The position numbers were made by a program, and so were the translations under genes. From contig JAJNNX010000001.1 in NCBI GenBank assembly GCA_023159155.1, forward strand, positions 2,914,001 to 2,978,000: a stretch of DNA of 64,000 nucleotides, in the 5' to 3' direction. The DNA comes from Ustulina deusta (lineage: Eukaryota; Ascomycota; Sordariomycetes; Xylariales; Xylariaceae). Under the pieces are notes generated by a model. That model was not told the origin of the DNA, searched no databases, and saw nothing but the letters and a program-made list of their open reading frames with translations. Below are positions 44,979 to 56,434 of the stretch, one piece after another; position 1 is the stretch's first letter; the number at the start of each line of letters is the position of its first letter.

Positions 44979-47900
44979 CTATACGTAGGAGTAACAAGGA
45001 AGCCGTCAGTGATGTGACCGGTCTCAACGGCCCTCGAAGACGTAGGATTCCCGGCCGAATGTACAACACCCAGTCAGTAGTCCTATCTCGGCTTCGGAAT
45101 GTCGACTAACCTGGTTGCCTAAAGGAGGGTCCGGCCAAGTCCATTTCTCATCTTTCATACTCACATCGGCATTGAATATCCTTCGGGACGGTGGAATGAG
45201 CCTCGTGACGGGCCGTCCCTGAATATCACATGCACATCCTGATGACACACGATAGGGGCTTCTCCTGATCTCCGTTTGCTTTGCGTGTCGCGTAGGTAGC
45301 GGATCGGTAGTCAACTTCCGGAGTGCATGAGTTGTCCTTCACTCATATCCTAGTGCATACGTTTATTGGTGAGCGGCGCTACATTCTAATCCATGAAGCG
45401 ACATATATCTCTACTCATGCATACATACTTTCGCGTTGCACTGTCATAAAGGACTTAATTGACGTTTTGCTAACAGCAAATATAACAAAGAAAGGGGGGG
45501 CCGAATGAGTTTCAGACAACAGAGAATCAAGTATGGGTTAATATGTCCGTGTGGTTTGAGAGAAATAAGCTATTTCGGAATCGAACCTGTACACATGAGC
45601 CGATACTCGGCCTGAAGAATTAAAAATTCAAAGTCATAATCGCAAACGTAACATGGAGTTGTATCCCACAAGTGGTATCGCTAAGATGATTTCATATGCA
45701 TGTGTCTGGTACTCCTCTAGAAATAGGCTACCTTGGAGGATAATGCTAAGTATGAAAATGTCTCTCATTGGTTGTAAGGGCCTGATGGCAGACAATGATG
45801 AAAGGATACACAGTCAGAGTATGTATATCTTGGAAGTAGTTCTAGCTTCACTGCATCTCGCTGCTTCTTGTTACTACGATACGCGGGATATGAGTTGCCT
45901 CAGAGGGTGAGCATAACCATTACAACTTGTCACTACCTAAGTAGGTAGGAGGTTAGTGCAGTGCAGTAAATGGTGTTATGAAAATAAACGTTGATTAAGG
46001 TTATGACTAGGTATTGATACTCAAGGACTCTAGCATGTATTGGTCCCCCATCTCTGTCTCAGCTCATAGCCACCCCTCAACAACAATTGATATATTCGTG
46101 TTGGGGTTATCTTTTGCCTTCTCAAGTGCTCTGTAAAGCATGTAGGTAAGTCATTAACCTAAGGTAAGACATCGCTTATTCGGCACGTATGTTAACGAGT
46201 CTTCGGTCGATCCCCCAGTTTAGAGACTCGAGATAAGTATTGGGAAATAGCAAAACCGTGAAGCAGACAAGATGATAGGCTTGAAGTGGCTGTTGTTGTC
46301 TTAACTTGCCTCACCGGTTGCGCTAGGCGCGGCAGTATTCATATTCGGTTGCCAATAGTTTTGAGGCTGAGCTAGGTGCTACAACAACATGCTTAGCCAG
46401 CGATCGTGATCGAGACGCCAACTAGATATATACGTGATGCCGCACGCCGAGTCATCATGAAGTTATATGTTTCGTTTTAGTAACAATGTCCGAGTTACGA
46501 GCCCGATATCTGACCATGCGTTCATAGAGAGGAAGCATTTCATTCGGCGTAGCATTCAGATGGGGGCGAAGAAGGCGCCGGCATCTCTCCACTCCGTCCG
46601 GGGCCATCGGTAAACCTGACAAGTCTTCAAGATCTATTCGTGGCATAAGTGAAGTTTATTGTGGGAAACGCCCAATGAGCCTAATCACACGATAGTGTTC
46701 CGTGTTATGTAGGCAAGCGAGACGATGCCCAATGTTACTTAGACACGGATTCAACACGGACCGGCGTTGCCGGGCTTAGTATAACGCCTCTTGCACGATT
46801 CAGACAACCCACGTAACTTACTGACCTATCAATCCGTTGGCCACTTCCCCTGAGATCAAAAGCAACCGAACACGAGAGAAGTCGTCGCGAGGCTCAACGT
46901 GTGTGACACGTCAGACGGCGATTTTTGCAGATCTATAGTGCAACCCAACTTAATTCCGTGCCATCCAAGTGCCTTGGGCTCGAATCAAATTCCCGGTACG
47001 CGGACTATTTGTCTTTCGTCTGTCGGCTGCGGACGCGGCCACTTAGGAAGAAGTTCTCATGCGGGCTTCCACCGTTGCGATGGTAAAGTGCAACCGGGAG
47101 AGGCCGGTAAGATAGATCTTTGGGAAATGGGGAAACTAGCAATGATATCGTCGCAGACGTACATCGTGTATGCTTTAGTCGAGGACGTATCGTAGCTCGT
47201 CGCCGGTGAACCTGGTTAAGCAAATGAGAGCTGTTACTACATGGGAGGACAACATAGCTTATGACAAATGCCCCAAGATTCGCAAGCCACGCGTCCACCA
47301 AATGCCTGAATGTGCGCCTCCAGACAGTAGGGACAACGAGGAACGAGGACTGCATTCGACGTAGCCGGCAGCGATCTTCTCGCCGCCAGTTCCCTGCCGG
47401 AGTTTTACTGGACAAGTCGGGGTAATCTGCAACTACCCGTGAGACAAGAGGCCGTCCCCTATCAATCGAGCCCGGCAGGCGGACTCTCCCTGGGGTCGGC
47501 ATTGATTCGCCGACGCTTCCACCTGTATAATATGCTTTATATAGCCAAGGTCGAGCCCGCAGCAAGACAAGAGTGCCGAGTCGTCTCGGGTGACGGCGGC
47601 GAATCTAGCTAGGATTTGTCAAGGCCTCCTAGCTAGTAGATCGATGGATGAACGACGGGCGTTCGAGCTCGTCAGCCGAGTATCTTCTAGTATACCAAGC
47701 AAGCCCGTGTACAGTATAGTATAGGTATCGTCAGCAGCCACGGTATACTACAGATGGGCAAGAGCATGAAATTCACGTGAAGCAGGGAGGTTTGGTGTTT
47801 AACTGTTGTTCTCTGGGGGGCGACTCGGATTAAAATAGGTGGGTTGTATTGTCGCACGGGTAGTTGAATGAAAGCTCATCAACAACAGCATCTCGTGGCA

Positions 47901-50114
47901 CGTCAATTTCTCTCGATCAAAATGGGGTTCAGGGCACGGTGTCTACATTGGAGGGTATTCTTCATAATTCAGGTTACAAAGCTCTTTTTTTTTTCTTCTT
48001 CTTCTCTCAGACGGGTAGCAACCTTGCATTCACCATGCATGTTTCAACAAAATCCAGATCGGGTAAGGGGCTGACACCATTGCATGCAAGCCCAATCTTG
48101 GCTGGACGGACATCAAACTGCTAGGAGTGGCTGTTCAGACGTGTGAGCGCAGAAAATAGTAAAACCGATTGAGAGAAACGTTAAAGTGGGTTCTGATCTC
48201 ATCCAGGAATCTATGAGTTCATCTATCGAGATTCCCGAATTGTGTAGAGTCTCTGATCTGGGACTGTTTATCGGGACCGAAAGAGACGTGCAGGCGATCG
48301 ATCCTCAGGCGGCCAGGGTCAACTGGATCTCTACTAATAGGAAGCAAAGACGTTCTCCTACACTAGACAGTGGGATTCCCCCCCCACTGACTCTAACCCC
48401 TGGTTGCAGATTCCATGTATTTCTGTCTATGCGTGTAGTGTGAGACAGAGTAATATAGTACATAATCCAACGAGGAATAACCATGGAAAGAATCCATGAC
48501 GAAATGCACTGTAACCCATGAATGCTTCGAGACTCATCCTGAATTGCAAGCCATACAAGGGTCGGCTCGGCTATACTCGCTGATTCAAGTCCACCGCAGA
48601 TGGCGTGGAAGTCAGAGTTTTGTAAGTAGATATAGTAGAATCCAAGCATTTAGATTACTTCTCGGATGGGACTATATAGTTGGTGAGGGCATAGGTATAT
48701 CGACACAGTTGCACGGCATGTTGATACCAGCCTAGGAGATTCTACCCACATAGCATCAAACATTCTAGCGCGCTGACCTTAGACTGCTTGGAACCTTGTC
48801 GTATCACTCTTGATTTTCGTCCGAGGCTTGTGGGTTGTGATCCAGTTCAGGAAGGAAGTTTCAAGACCTGCATGTAGCTATTTTTTTTTCTTCTTTCTCT
48901 TCAACGTGGCTTGCGGCAAGTCGAACACTCTCAGGGTCACAATGAAATCGTAGACACCCTAATACTGGGCAGTGCTGATCAGAGTACGTTTGGAATCAAA
49001 CCACGCTCTGTGTTTCCCGTTCAAGAACTTGTTTCCACGTGAGGCCTAGATCAGGCACTCAAGGCCCGGGATTTAATGGCTAGTGCAATTCCCTGTAAAC
49101 AAGTAAATACGATGTGACCCGAGAAAGATCATTCGTCGCCCTATTGTAGCTACTCTCCTCTCCCTCTCTTGGACCTGCCCCCATTAACTACAGGGAGAAT
49201 GGCTACCAAGTAGATCAATGTCTAAGCAAACCCGGCTAGTTTCAAACTGAACTCAACTCGATTGGCTCAGCAGAGTCTTCCGATATTTCAAATATCCACG
49301 TGGATATCGACGGTCATTTTAGATAGAACGGATCTTGTATCGACGCGGAAACGTGCAGAGAGTTACCGAGCATCCGCGTGTGAGAGTTATTTTGGGTGAC
49401 CCTATCAGCGCAGTAAGCGTAGGGAAACTCGAGAGCCTAATAACACACAAACACGCCTATTGACTTAAACATGCCGGAACATAGCATAATATTCCTGCTG
49501 CTGGGATCAGACCGTCTGGGGCTGTTCAACTTTAACTTGTTTCAGGGTCCAAATCGCGACGTTGGATGGGCTTGTGGCAATCACATCCCCTACCTAGTAT
49601 TGCCCTAGCCATTGCATCGGTTTGCTCATGGATTATTTAAAAGGCCTAATAAGTAAGCCTGCAGTGGCTACTCGGAGGTGACATGGCCATGATAATCCTC
49701 TTTCGCTTCTCGAGTGGCAACACCAACAACAACTCAATCGGAGCCTTCGGCAACTGAAGATCGAATCAACGACTACTGCAGCGTGTCAGCACCAGCATCA
49801 CAAAACCCCAAGCTTAAGATGTGGAACGTAGGACATCTAGATCGGTCATACGATGATTCTGTCGTCCAACAACTTCATGTACGTTGTTCCTTAGAGCCTC
49901 TATAGAAACTCATCGACATCGAATACATTCTTCCAATTAGAGCGCTCAGTTTTGCTTCCCGCACGAATATCACCATACATGGGTAACGCCAGAAGATGTT
50001 CGTGTGCGTCAAGTGAATAACGGCGTTTGGTAAAGCAGGGTGTATCTTCGGGGGTCATGCACATCACCCAAGAACTTCTCAGTGTGTTCGGGGTTAGCTA
50101 ATACAGAGGCTTAG

Positions 50115-51083
50115 ATGACATCGTCGGCGGACTATCAACCGTCGACACTTGCCACTGAAGCTCCCTTCTATACAACGAGGGCGCCTAGCACGGCCGGTCA
50201 CCACAATACTCAGGGCTATTACCCTACTGCTATACCAGCAAGTGGTGCTACAGAAGATATTTCTAGGTTCCAAAACCACCCACGTGGATTATACAGGGCC
50301 AATACCAGCCAGGTTTACGCAGCAAACGAGTACAGCTCTACAGATGGGAACCCGGAGTCATCCAGTAGCGCTTCATTCATCGCATCCAGAGCAGGTTCTT
50401 ATGACTCGTCGTTTCCACAATCGGTGACGCCAGAATCAGGAATCGGCAGCCATGTCGATGCCTACAACTACATGTACTCGCACGGCCAAGGGCCAGCCGG
50501 AGTAGTCACAAGTCCGCCTGAGCTGTCCCCAACGACAGGACATCACCACCAACAACAACACCACAAGAAAAACAAGTCGTCTTCTCGTCAGCGGAAACCA
50601 AAGCATCCATATCCGGGATTCGCCCCCGAGAGCCTGACGACGCCGGCGAGCAGCAGCAGCAGCAGGTCGAAGCTGCGCAGCGCATCCCGCACCTCCAAGA
50701 ACACGCACCACAACCCGCCGGCGACGGCCGAGGAGCGCAAGAGCCGCGAGACGCACAACAACGTCGAGAAGCAATATCGCAACCGACTAAACGCACACTT
50801 CGAGAGCCTGCTCAGCGCGCTGCCCGAGAGGATGCAGAGCGGCGAGGGGGAGGAAGGCGGCGATCTGGACGCGGGAGACCGACGAGTCAGCAAGGCCGAG
50901 GTCCTCGAGATGGCCAGGAGACACATAAAGGCGCTAGAACGCGAGTGTGCCGTCCTAGAGGGCGAGAGGGACGAGCTCCGGGATAACATGGAGAGGCTAC
51001 GTTGGCTATTTGGCCGATGCGAAGGCGGCGCTGGCGGCCCCGACGGCTCTTCCGCATACCTAGACCCCGCGTCTATGCCCTGA
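50115..51083 (+). CDS. bHLH transcription factor with SREBP-like basic region
   Basis: 322 codons, single exon as drawn. A Ser/Tyr-rich N-terminal half (residues 1-195) includes a His/Gln/Lys tract and a basic SSSRQRKPKHP patch. The bHLH domain spans about residues 208-285. The basic region ETHNNVEKQYRNRLN carries the DNA-contacting His214, Glu218 and Arg222 expected for E-box binders, with a tyrosine (Tyr221) in the position where SREBPs also have tyrosine. Helix 1 (HFESLLSALP), an acidic loop (GEGEEGGDLDAGD) and helix 2 (SKAEVLEMARRHIKALERE) follow, leading into a short leucine-zipper-like coiled coil. No membrane segment is present, so it is not a membrane-tethered SREBP. The ATG directly follows CTTAG, which could be a splice acceptor, so an upstream leader exon is possible. 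Target genes are unknown. Confidence 0.88.
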   Translation: MTSSADYQPSTLATEAPFYTTRAPSTAGHHNTQGYYPTAIPASGATEDISRFQNHPRGLYRANTSQVYAANEYSSTDGNPESSSSASFIASRAGSYDSSFPQSVTPESGIGSHVDAYNYMYSHGQGPAGVVTSPPELSPTTGHHHQQQHHKKNKSSSRQRKPKHPYPGFAPESLTTPASSSSSRSKLRSASRTSKNTHHNPPATAEERKSRETHNNVEKQYRNRLNAHFESLLSALPERMQSGEGEEGGDLDAGDRRVSKAEVLEMARRHIKALERECAVLEGERDELRDNMERLRWLFGRCEGGAGGPDGSSAYLDPASMP

Positions 51084-53153
51084 GGATCGGGTTGTTGATT
51101 TCTTCTTCATCTTCTTCATTTTTTTTGTTCTTCTTTGATGTAGGACTATTTGATATTGTTTTTTTCTTGACTAAATCGTTTGGCGCTGGAGTACGGCCGG
51201 GGTACGACTTAAGACGGATTACGAGGGAAAATGGGATATAAACGTCACAATTACGGGTTCTGGGAGCGTTTTGGTATCACGACTATCTAGCTTGTTTTAT
51301 TTTTTTGCTGTAAAAAATTACGATTCTATCTTGTACTGAACACGATTCTGATGTTGGTTCTCTGAAAAAAAAATATTGCTTTCTACCTCGCCATCCCTCC
51401 AAGAACTGTCTGTCTATATGCCTATCAGAGGAGCGTGATTGTCTACATCGAGGTACGTCCCGTATGTACGTATAAGCCATTAATCGATACAACGAAGCGT
51501 GAGCCTGGTGGTAGTATTGGCCCAGGACAGACTTCATGATCGTAATTAGCCGATAACTTAGGACGTGGTAGCTTTCAACCGGTATCTATCAAAGCCACCC
51601 TCAGCATTGGACGAGCAGTCCTATCAATCCCGGATCCCACCGAAACAGCGATGCTCGTGTTCGGGCGGAAACACGTCGCGCACAATTGCAACCTCGCAGC
51701 CCTATCATGTAGCAAAGAGGAGTAAATTGGGTCGTGTCAGGACTTAAGCTCTTCCCCCCTGCTGCACACACGATCCTTCGCATGCAGGCTGGTTCCCGTA
51801 CCATCCAGGGCATGGAGCAGCACCCTTCCCGACGAGTCTGTATACCTCATACACTACGCCTCCTGGAAAGCAATCAAGTCTCCCATTGCGCAACGTGATG
51901 AGCCTGTAATCTCGCGATGGTTCCCGTCAAGGTCGCCGTGTCCATCTGGGTGGCCCTCGGTCATTGGCCGGGGAATACCGAATATCATTACTATTGTTAA
52001 CTGCTGTAACGTTGGCGTGACACCTGGTCGACATCTACATGATGCTGCATGCTGTCAAATGCTATACCGGCACGGCATATCGGATCGGATCGAGTTCATG
52101 CAGAGTGTAGAAGTATACTTACTCCTGAGCGCCAAGAAACTCTTTGCTATTCGGTGCGCCAAGTCTTTTCGCTGGAGTTATTCGTTTTCTCGAATTCACA
52201 TACACGGCCTGGCTCGATTTTGACGCAGAGTGTTACCGGTAGACCCGATCGATCCTACAAGAGATAGACCGAGAGAGACCAAGCATCGAAGGATTCAACA
52301 CAGATCCCAGGGCATCTGTCGGTCGAGATCAGCACACTTCTCCCCATCCCAATGTTGGCTCCTAGTGGATGAATTACGCACAACAGCACTAGCTTCGAGG
52401 TTCTAGTGGCGCGGATGGCAGTAGAGAGAAATGTGCCTATTTGGTGAACAAGCCAAGATGATAATCAGTCCTACATCCTCCCTCTGACAAACACATAACC
52501 CTCGACACAATGTAACATGTGGCATAGCCTTTGCAATCCTCCCGCATTATCCCTACCTATCATGTCAGGGGTGCTCAGACTTTTCTGGATGTAGGACGAG
52601 ACTATTTATAAAAATAGCCCTTGTCAGAGAAAGCCGCACGAATATCTGATGCAGGTCCGCGCGTCTGGAAGGATAGGATGAGAAGAAAACGAAAGACTTG
52701 CGGAGGTGGCGCCTCTGACGGGCTTGATGACGATAGAACGTGTCAACTTAGCCCCGTGTACATAGTCTATATAGGATGGCGACACACAACCCACCACAGC
52801 CTGGCATTCGCTCATTTTGGAGAATGAGGTGAGCTTGACGAGTGTCTCCGCGTCTACGGCCTGCAAGACAGGCGTTGGAAACGCAGCGCCTTTATAGATT
52901 GCACCATCACTTGAGATGGCGAAAGAGTATGGGTTCTATTAGTAACTATTCTGGAATCTATATCGTCTGTAGAACATGTGAAGGTTCGACATAAACAGAT
53001 AGGGTATAAAACAGCGCCTTGTGGTGATAACACACAATAGCAGCGGGGGCGGAAATGCCATTGATGACTCCTATCCAATGCAAGCAGCGCTCCCAGGGTT
53101 TCCGGTCTTCACAGGACTTCTATCAATGCCCGACAACTTCGGGTTCAGGGTAC
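51084..53153. other. Intergenic region, bHLH to NIPA gene (convergent)
   Basis: 2 kb between two converging stop codons. The first ~100 bp are T/C-rich (TTCTTCTTC repeats at about 51102-51140) and probably bHLH 3' UTR. Otherwise I see only short, featureless frames and no RNA gene. Confidence 0.5.
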
Positions 53154-55271
53154 TCAATCACCCCCCTGTTGTTCGTGACTAGGCGAGTTATTGATTTGGC
53201 TCCCATCAATCTCGGGATTTGATTCCCCTCTCCTTTTTTTCCGACCGAAAAACTGTCCTATTGTATTACTAAGACTGCGTGCTCTTCCGCGACTAGCTTC
53301 CTGCTCCGTTGAAGGTGGTTCGTATTCATTTGGGATACGGTCACGTTCACTATTCCTAATGAGCAGTGGATCAGATGCACCTGCGTCGTAATCTTGATCT
53401 GGCGAAACGAAGAGACTGGGCCTGATGTTAGGTCTCAGCCGCCTTGTTGATCTTCTCTTGGTGGGGCTGTCTTCGCGCCTGAATGTGTCCGCAACTGCAA
53501 CGCTGACTGTAGACGATAATGGCAACGTTGATATAAAAGCGTTCGAGTAGTGGTGGTGGCTGTGAGACCGCGGCGGGAGGGCAGAAAGACGAGGGGTTAC
53601 TGGGCGCTCCGGGGAAGACGGGGGAAGGATTGGTGGCTGAAGGCTGAGGGAAGATGGTGCTGGTTCTGAAGCGGTAATAGAAAACACCGAATGAATTGTA
53701 GGAACACTATCTACTGAGATTGTTTGGGAGAGACCGGGATGGACAACTGGTTGATCTTCAACGGAGTTCCTCCAAGGATTGTTGAGTAGGAAGGGTGATG
53801 TGTCGGCTGGTGTGGGTAGATTTGACTTCGAGGTAGGCTGATCGGGTTTTCGATTTGGGGGTGTGCCTATAGGTTGTGGACTTCTGAAGGGTCTTCCACC
53901 GCGCGAGAAGCTACCTCGTGAGGCGTGTGACGATCTTCTCGATGTTGATGCTGATATCGCCTGTGTCGGGGCTCCTCTCACTGGTTCTGTACTGCAACTA
54001 TTGTAGGGGCCAAAGCCTTCTTGGTCTCTTAGACCTATCGTCTCTTCGACATTCTCATCATCTGATAACCGGTCATCATCTTCCCGACGAAGCCGTCCAC
54101 TGCTAATGAGAAATACGCCAAAGAAGGTCAGTAAACAACCACCGACAAACTTGATAGCTTGCTCTAAAGTGGTGCGCTCGAAATCCCGATATAGAACAGC
54201 GCTTCCAATAATTACGGATAGCGTGAACAGTACGAATTGGATAGGTATAACTTGGGTTGAGTCAAATCTCTGGAGGGCCTTGTTCAGGTAACGGACCTGC
54301 ATCAACGCAGTCCCAACGAGAATGATGACCAGACCATAACTCACTGGGGTAGCGAACATTTTGAGAAAGGCCGAAGAAAACATGGATGAGACGCCTTTGG
54401 TCGTTAAAACAGTATAACCACCTGACTGCCTATTAGTAATTGCAACGTATATGGCACAGGGTACAGGACACAAACCAAAAAGCCCAACTAGACCCAAATC
54501 GATCAGAATGGTTCTATCCCCATATCTTGGGCTCGCCCACATCAACACGATGATGAGGAAGACGGTTACGCCCAAATAGATCTCGAACGCCATGGTCGTG
54601 ATGGCATTCCAGACGTCGTGGGGATCCAACTTGGTTTCTTCCCCCTTCGCACTGAGAACCACGGTGATGGCGCCCGCGACGGCGATGAGCACGCCCCAGA
54701 AATCTCGCTTGCGAAATACCTCGCCGAAAAAGATGGGTGCAATCACGCAGTTGGATATCAGAGCCACGACACCCAAAGTTGATACAATCGATGCTGGCGC
54801 GAACCCGTAAGCTAAGAAGTTCCCAATCTCGCCAACAGTCACCAGCACTTGACCTAGCCACCAGGAGGGAGACTTCAGATATGTGGACGCAACCTTGGGT
54901 GGATCGCCCGAGGACTCGGTCCAATTTGACCCGTCAGACTGGAAAGACTGTGTGAGCGGATGAGTGTCTGCGACAGTGTCATCGTCGTTATCCTCGACTG
55001 ACGAGTTGTCGGGAACTGCATCACCGTTATGGTGATTGTTCTGAACACGCTTCGAGGCCTCAACACGCTTCCGATGCAGTTGGATATGGCTGTAACGCTG
55101 GACATTCAAGGCCAGCGCGATCAGAACGTTTCCGGCGATGGCTGTGACGATGCCGATGAGCGAGCTCCATTCTCCGAGGCCAGAGCCACCGTTGTGGTCG
55201 TCCTCGCCGTTCACCGTCGCAGTCCATCGTAGGTCGTCAGTGCCGCCAGCGAGGGTCGACAAGACAGGCAT
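53154..55271 (-). CDS. NIPA-type Mg2+ transporter (DUF803)
   Basis: Open frame of 705 codons, but it probably contains a 54-nt intron (54475-54422) without a stop, so the likely product is 687 aa. NIPA proteins are membrane Mg2+ transporters related to the drug/metabolite transporter superfamily. Hydrophobic segments lie near residues 38-57, 136-156, 158-178, 191-208, 225-245, 258-270, 308-325, 341-361 and 374-392 of the unspliced frame. Family blocks are clear: WWLGQVLVTVGEIGNFLAYGF, a SIVSTLGVVALISN helix, APIFFGEVFRKRDFWGV and TTKGVSSMFSS. A cytosolic loop of ~80 polar residues separates segments 1 and 2. The C-terminal ~310 residues are Ser/Pro/Arg-rich and likely disordered, as often in filamentous fungi. 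It is divergent from the WDR70-like gene. Confidence 0.92.
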   Translation of the reverse strand: MPVLSTLAGGTDDLRWTATVNGEDDHNGGSGLGEWSSLIGIVTAIAGNVLIALALNVQRYSHIQLHRKRVEASKRVQNNHHNGDAVPDNSSVEDNDDDTVADTHPLTQSFQSDGSNWTESSGDPPKVASTYLKSPSWWLGQVLVTVGEIGNFLAYGFAPASIVSTLGVVALISNCVIAPIFFGEVFRKRDFWGVLIAVAGAITVVLSAKGEETKLDPHDVWNAITTMAFEIYLGVTVFLIIVLMWASPRYGDRTILIDLGLVGLFGLCPVPCAIYVAITNRQSGGYTVLTTKGVSSMFSSAFLKMFATPVSYGLVIILVGTALMQVRYLNKALQRFDSTQVIPIQFVLFTLSVIIGSAVLYRDFERTTLEQAIKFVGGCLLTFFGVFLISSGRLRREDDDRLSDDENVEETIGLRDQEGFGPYNSCSTEPVRGAPTQAISASTSRRSSHASRGSFSRGGRPFRSPQPIGTPPNRKPDQPTSKSNLPTPADTSPFLLNNPWRNSVEDQPVVHPGLSQTISVDSVPTIHSVFSITASEPAPSSLSLQPPILPPSSPERPVTPRLSALPPRSHSHHHYSNAFISTLPLSSTVSVAVADTFRREDSPTKRRSTRRLRPNIRPSLFVSPDQDYDAGASDPLLIRNSERDRIPNEYEPPSTEQEASRGRARSLSNTIGQFFGRKKRRGESNPEIDGSQINNSPSHEQQGGD

Positions 55272-56434
55272 AACGCCGACAAGGTGGGATTGCGGCGGCT
55301 TGCGGCGGCTAGCGGGAAGCGCGCAAAGTCGCGGCGGATCGCATCAATCCCAGTTGGACATGGACGCGTAGTAGGCGTCCCCTCGAGGTCATTTATAAGG
55401 CGTTCAGTGTGGTTGAAGCGAAGACGAGTTGGGGAGCGTGGTGGACTGGCTGGCTCTGGCTGGATGTCGGATCGGCGGATCGACGAGTCCGACTACGTCG
55501 GTGCCTGGGTGTTGGAATAAGCCGCGAAGACTGTGCAGGCAGTGTTAGTTAGTTTATGGAAGCTCGACGTACATCGAAGGTTGGGAGGTTACACACTGCA
55601 CCTCTGTGTGGGACACGGATCTCGAGCTTTAATGATACCGGAGGTACTGGTTCTATGATGCAGACTAGGTAGAGCGCGAAGCTCTTTGCCTTCCAGACTC
55701 TGGGGGTTTAATGGGCTCGTTCGTGCTGGGAGAGGAAGTTGCCACCCGCTGTGGGCTCCTTGGCTCTGTCAGGCATGTATTGTATCACCTATTACGGTAT
55801 ACTAGCGTCAGGCCTCTGATTAGTAGGGTACCCGATAGTTGAACCAATCAAAAGCCACACACAGGCGAATTCGGTAATCCATACGAGTAGGTACTTACAT
55901 TCGTCATAAAAAAAAACACCGCATTGCCACACATATATAGTTAGATTACTAGATCTATAAGGAAAGCAAGGGGGGCGAGGGAGGAAAAGAAATAACTATA
56001 TCTTTAGATGGAGTGAAAAAAATACAGTCGCCCATCATGAGCTCTCTCTAGGCTCTAGAATAAACGGATAGAATGTTACCTAGATAGGTGACTGGAGTCA
56101 TGCGAGGTCCCCGTTACAATATCTTCCAATAACCTACATATGCGGCTGTAACAGGACCCACTCCTTTGTCTCAAACTAGGTACCTACTAGTATATAGGTA
56201 CCTACCTGCATGGTTAAATGATTAGGTAACCATCATGTGTACCTAGGTATACATAAGTAGGTAGGTATATTATCCAACATTGAAGTCTTGCACGACTGTG
56301 CTTAATACATCGAGACTAAGTGCCAAGGACGCCGGCAACTCTCATCCTCTACCCTACCTTTTTTTCTTATCACCAACATAGTTATTATCCCTCCACAGCT
56401 GAGGAGCTAGCCGAGACATCATCTTTCGATTACA
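55272..56434. promoter_or_regulatory. Divergent promoter region, NIPA and WDR70-like genes
   Basis: 1.16 kb between two divergent start codons; it must contain both promoters. The WDR70-proximal half is rich in AGGTACCTAC-type words, including an exact TACCTAGGTA at 56240-56249. A short pyrimidine-rich leader precedes the ATG at 56435. No independent gene is visible. Confidence 0.5.

Larger units (their letters stand above)
36502..50114. other. 13.6-kb gene-poor region
   Basis: No convincing protein-coding gene is visible. Reading frames are short and without known domains. It contains simple repeats ((CT)n at 40487-40508, (GT)n at 43306-43334, (GA)n at 44963-44978, a C10 run at 41715-41724) and two of the exact TACCTAGGTA palindromes. 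There is also an 11-bp tandem CCAGCTAGGTA at 38528-38549, a long T/C tract followed by TTTGTGCAG at about 38564-38594, and a ~600-bp segment bracketed by 15-bp direct repeats (39887-40520). It may hold long leaders or promoters for the leftward 790-aa gene and the bHLH gene, non-coding RNAs, or decayed mobile DNA. Confidence 0.5.

Noticed and set aside
45570..45640. tRNA-like GGAATCGAACC word
   Set aside because: On neither strand can I build the acceptor stem, anticodon arm and T arm around it.
47005..47565. 186-codon minus-strand frame as a gene
   Set aside because: Composition is irregular and Arg/Ser/Pro-rich with no domain, signal or membrane pattern. It looks like a chance open frame.
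49714..49878. Upstream coding exon for the bHLH protein
   Set aside because: The frame has a good donor and compatible phase but no ATG, only GTG preceded by an in-frame stop.
50436..50989. Long minus-strand frames opposite the bHLH gene
   Set aside because: They are antisense shadows of Ser- and Arg-rich codons; the plus-strand bHLH domain is unambiguous.
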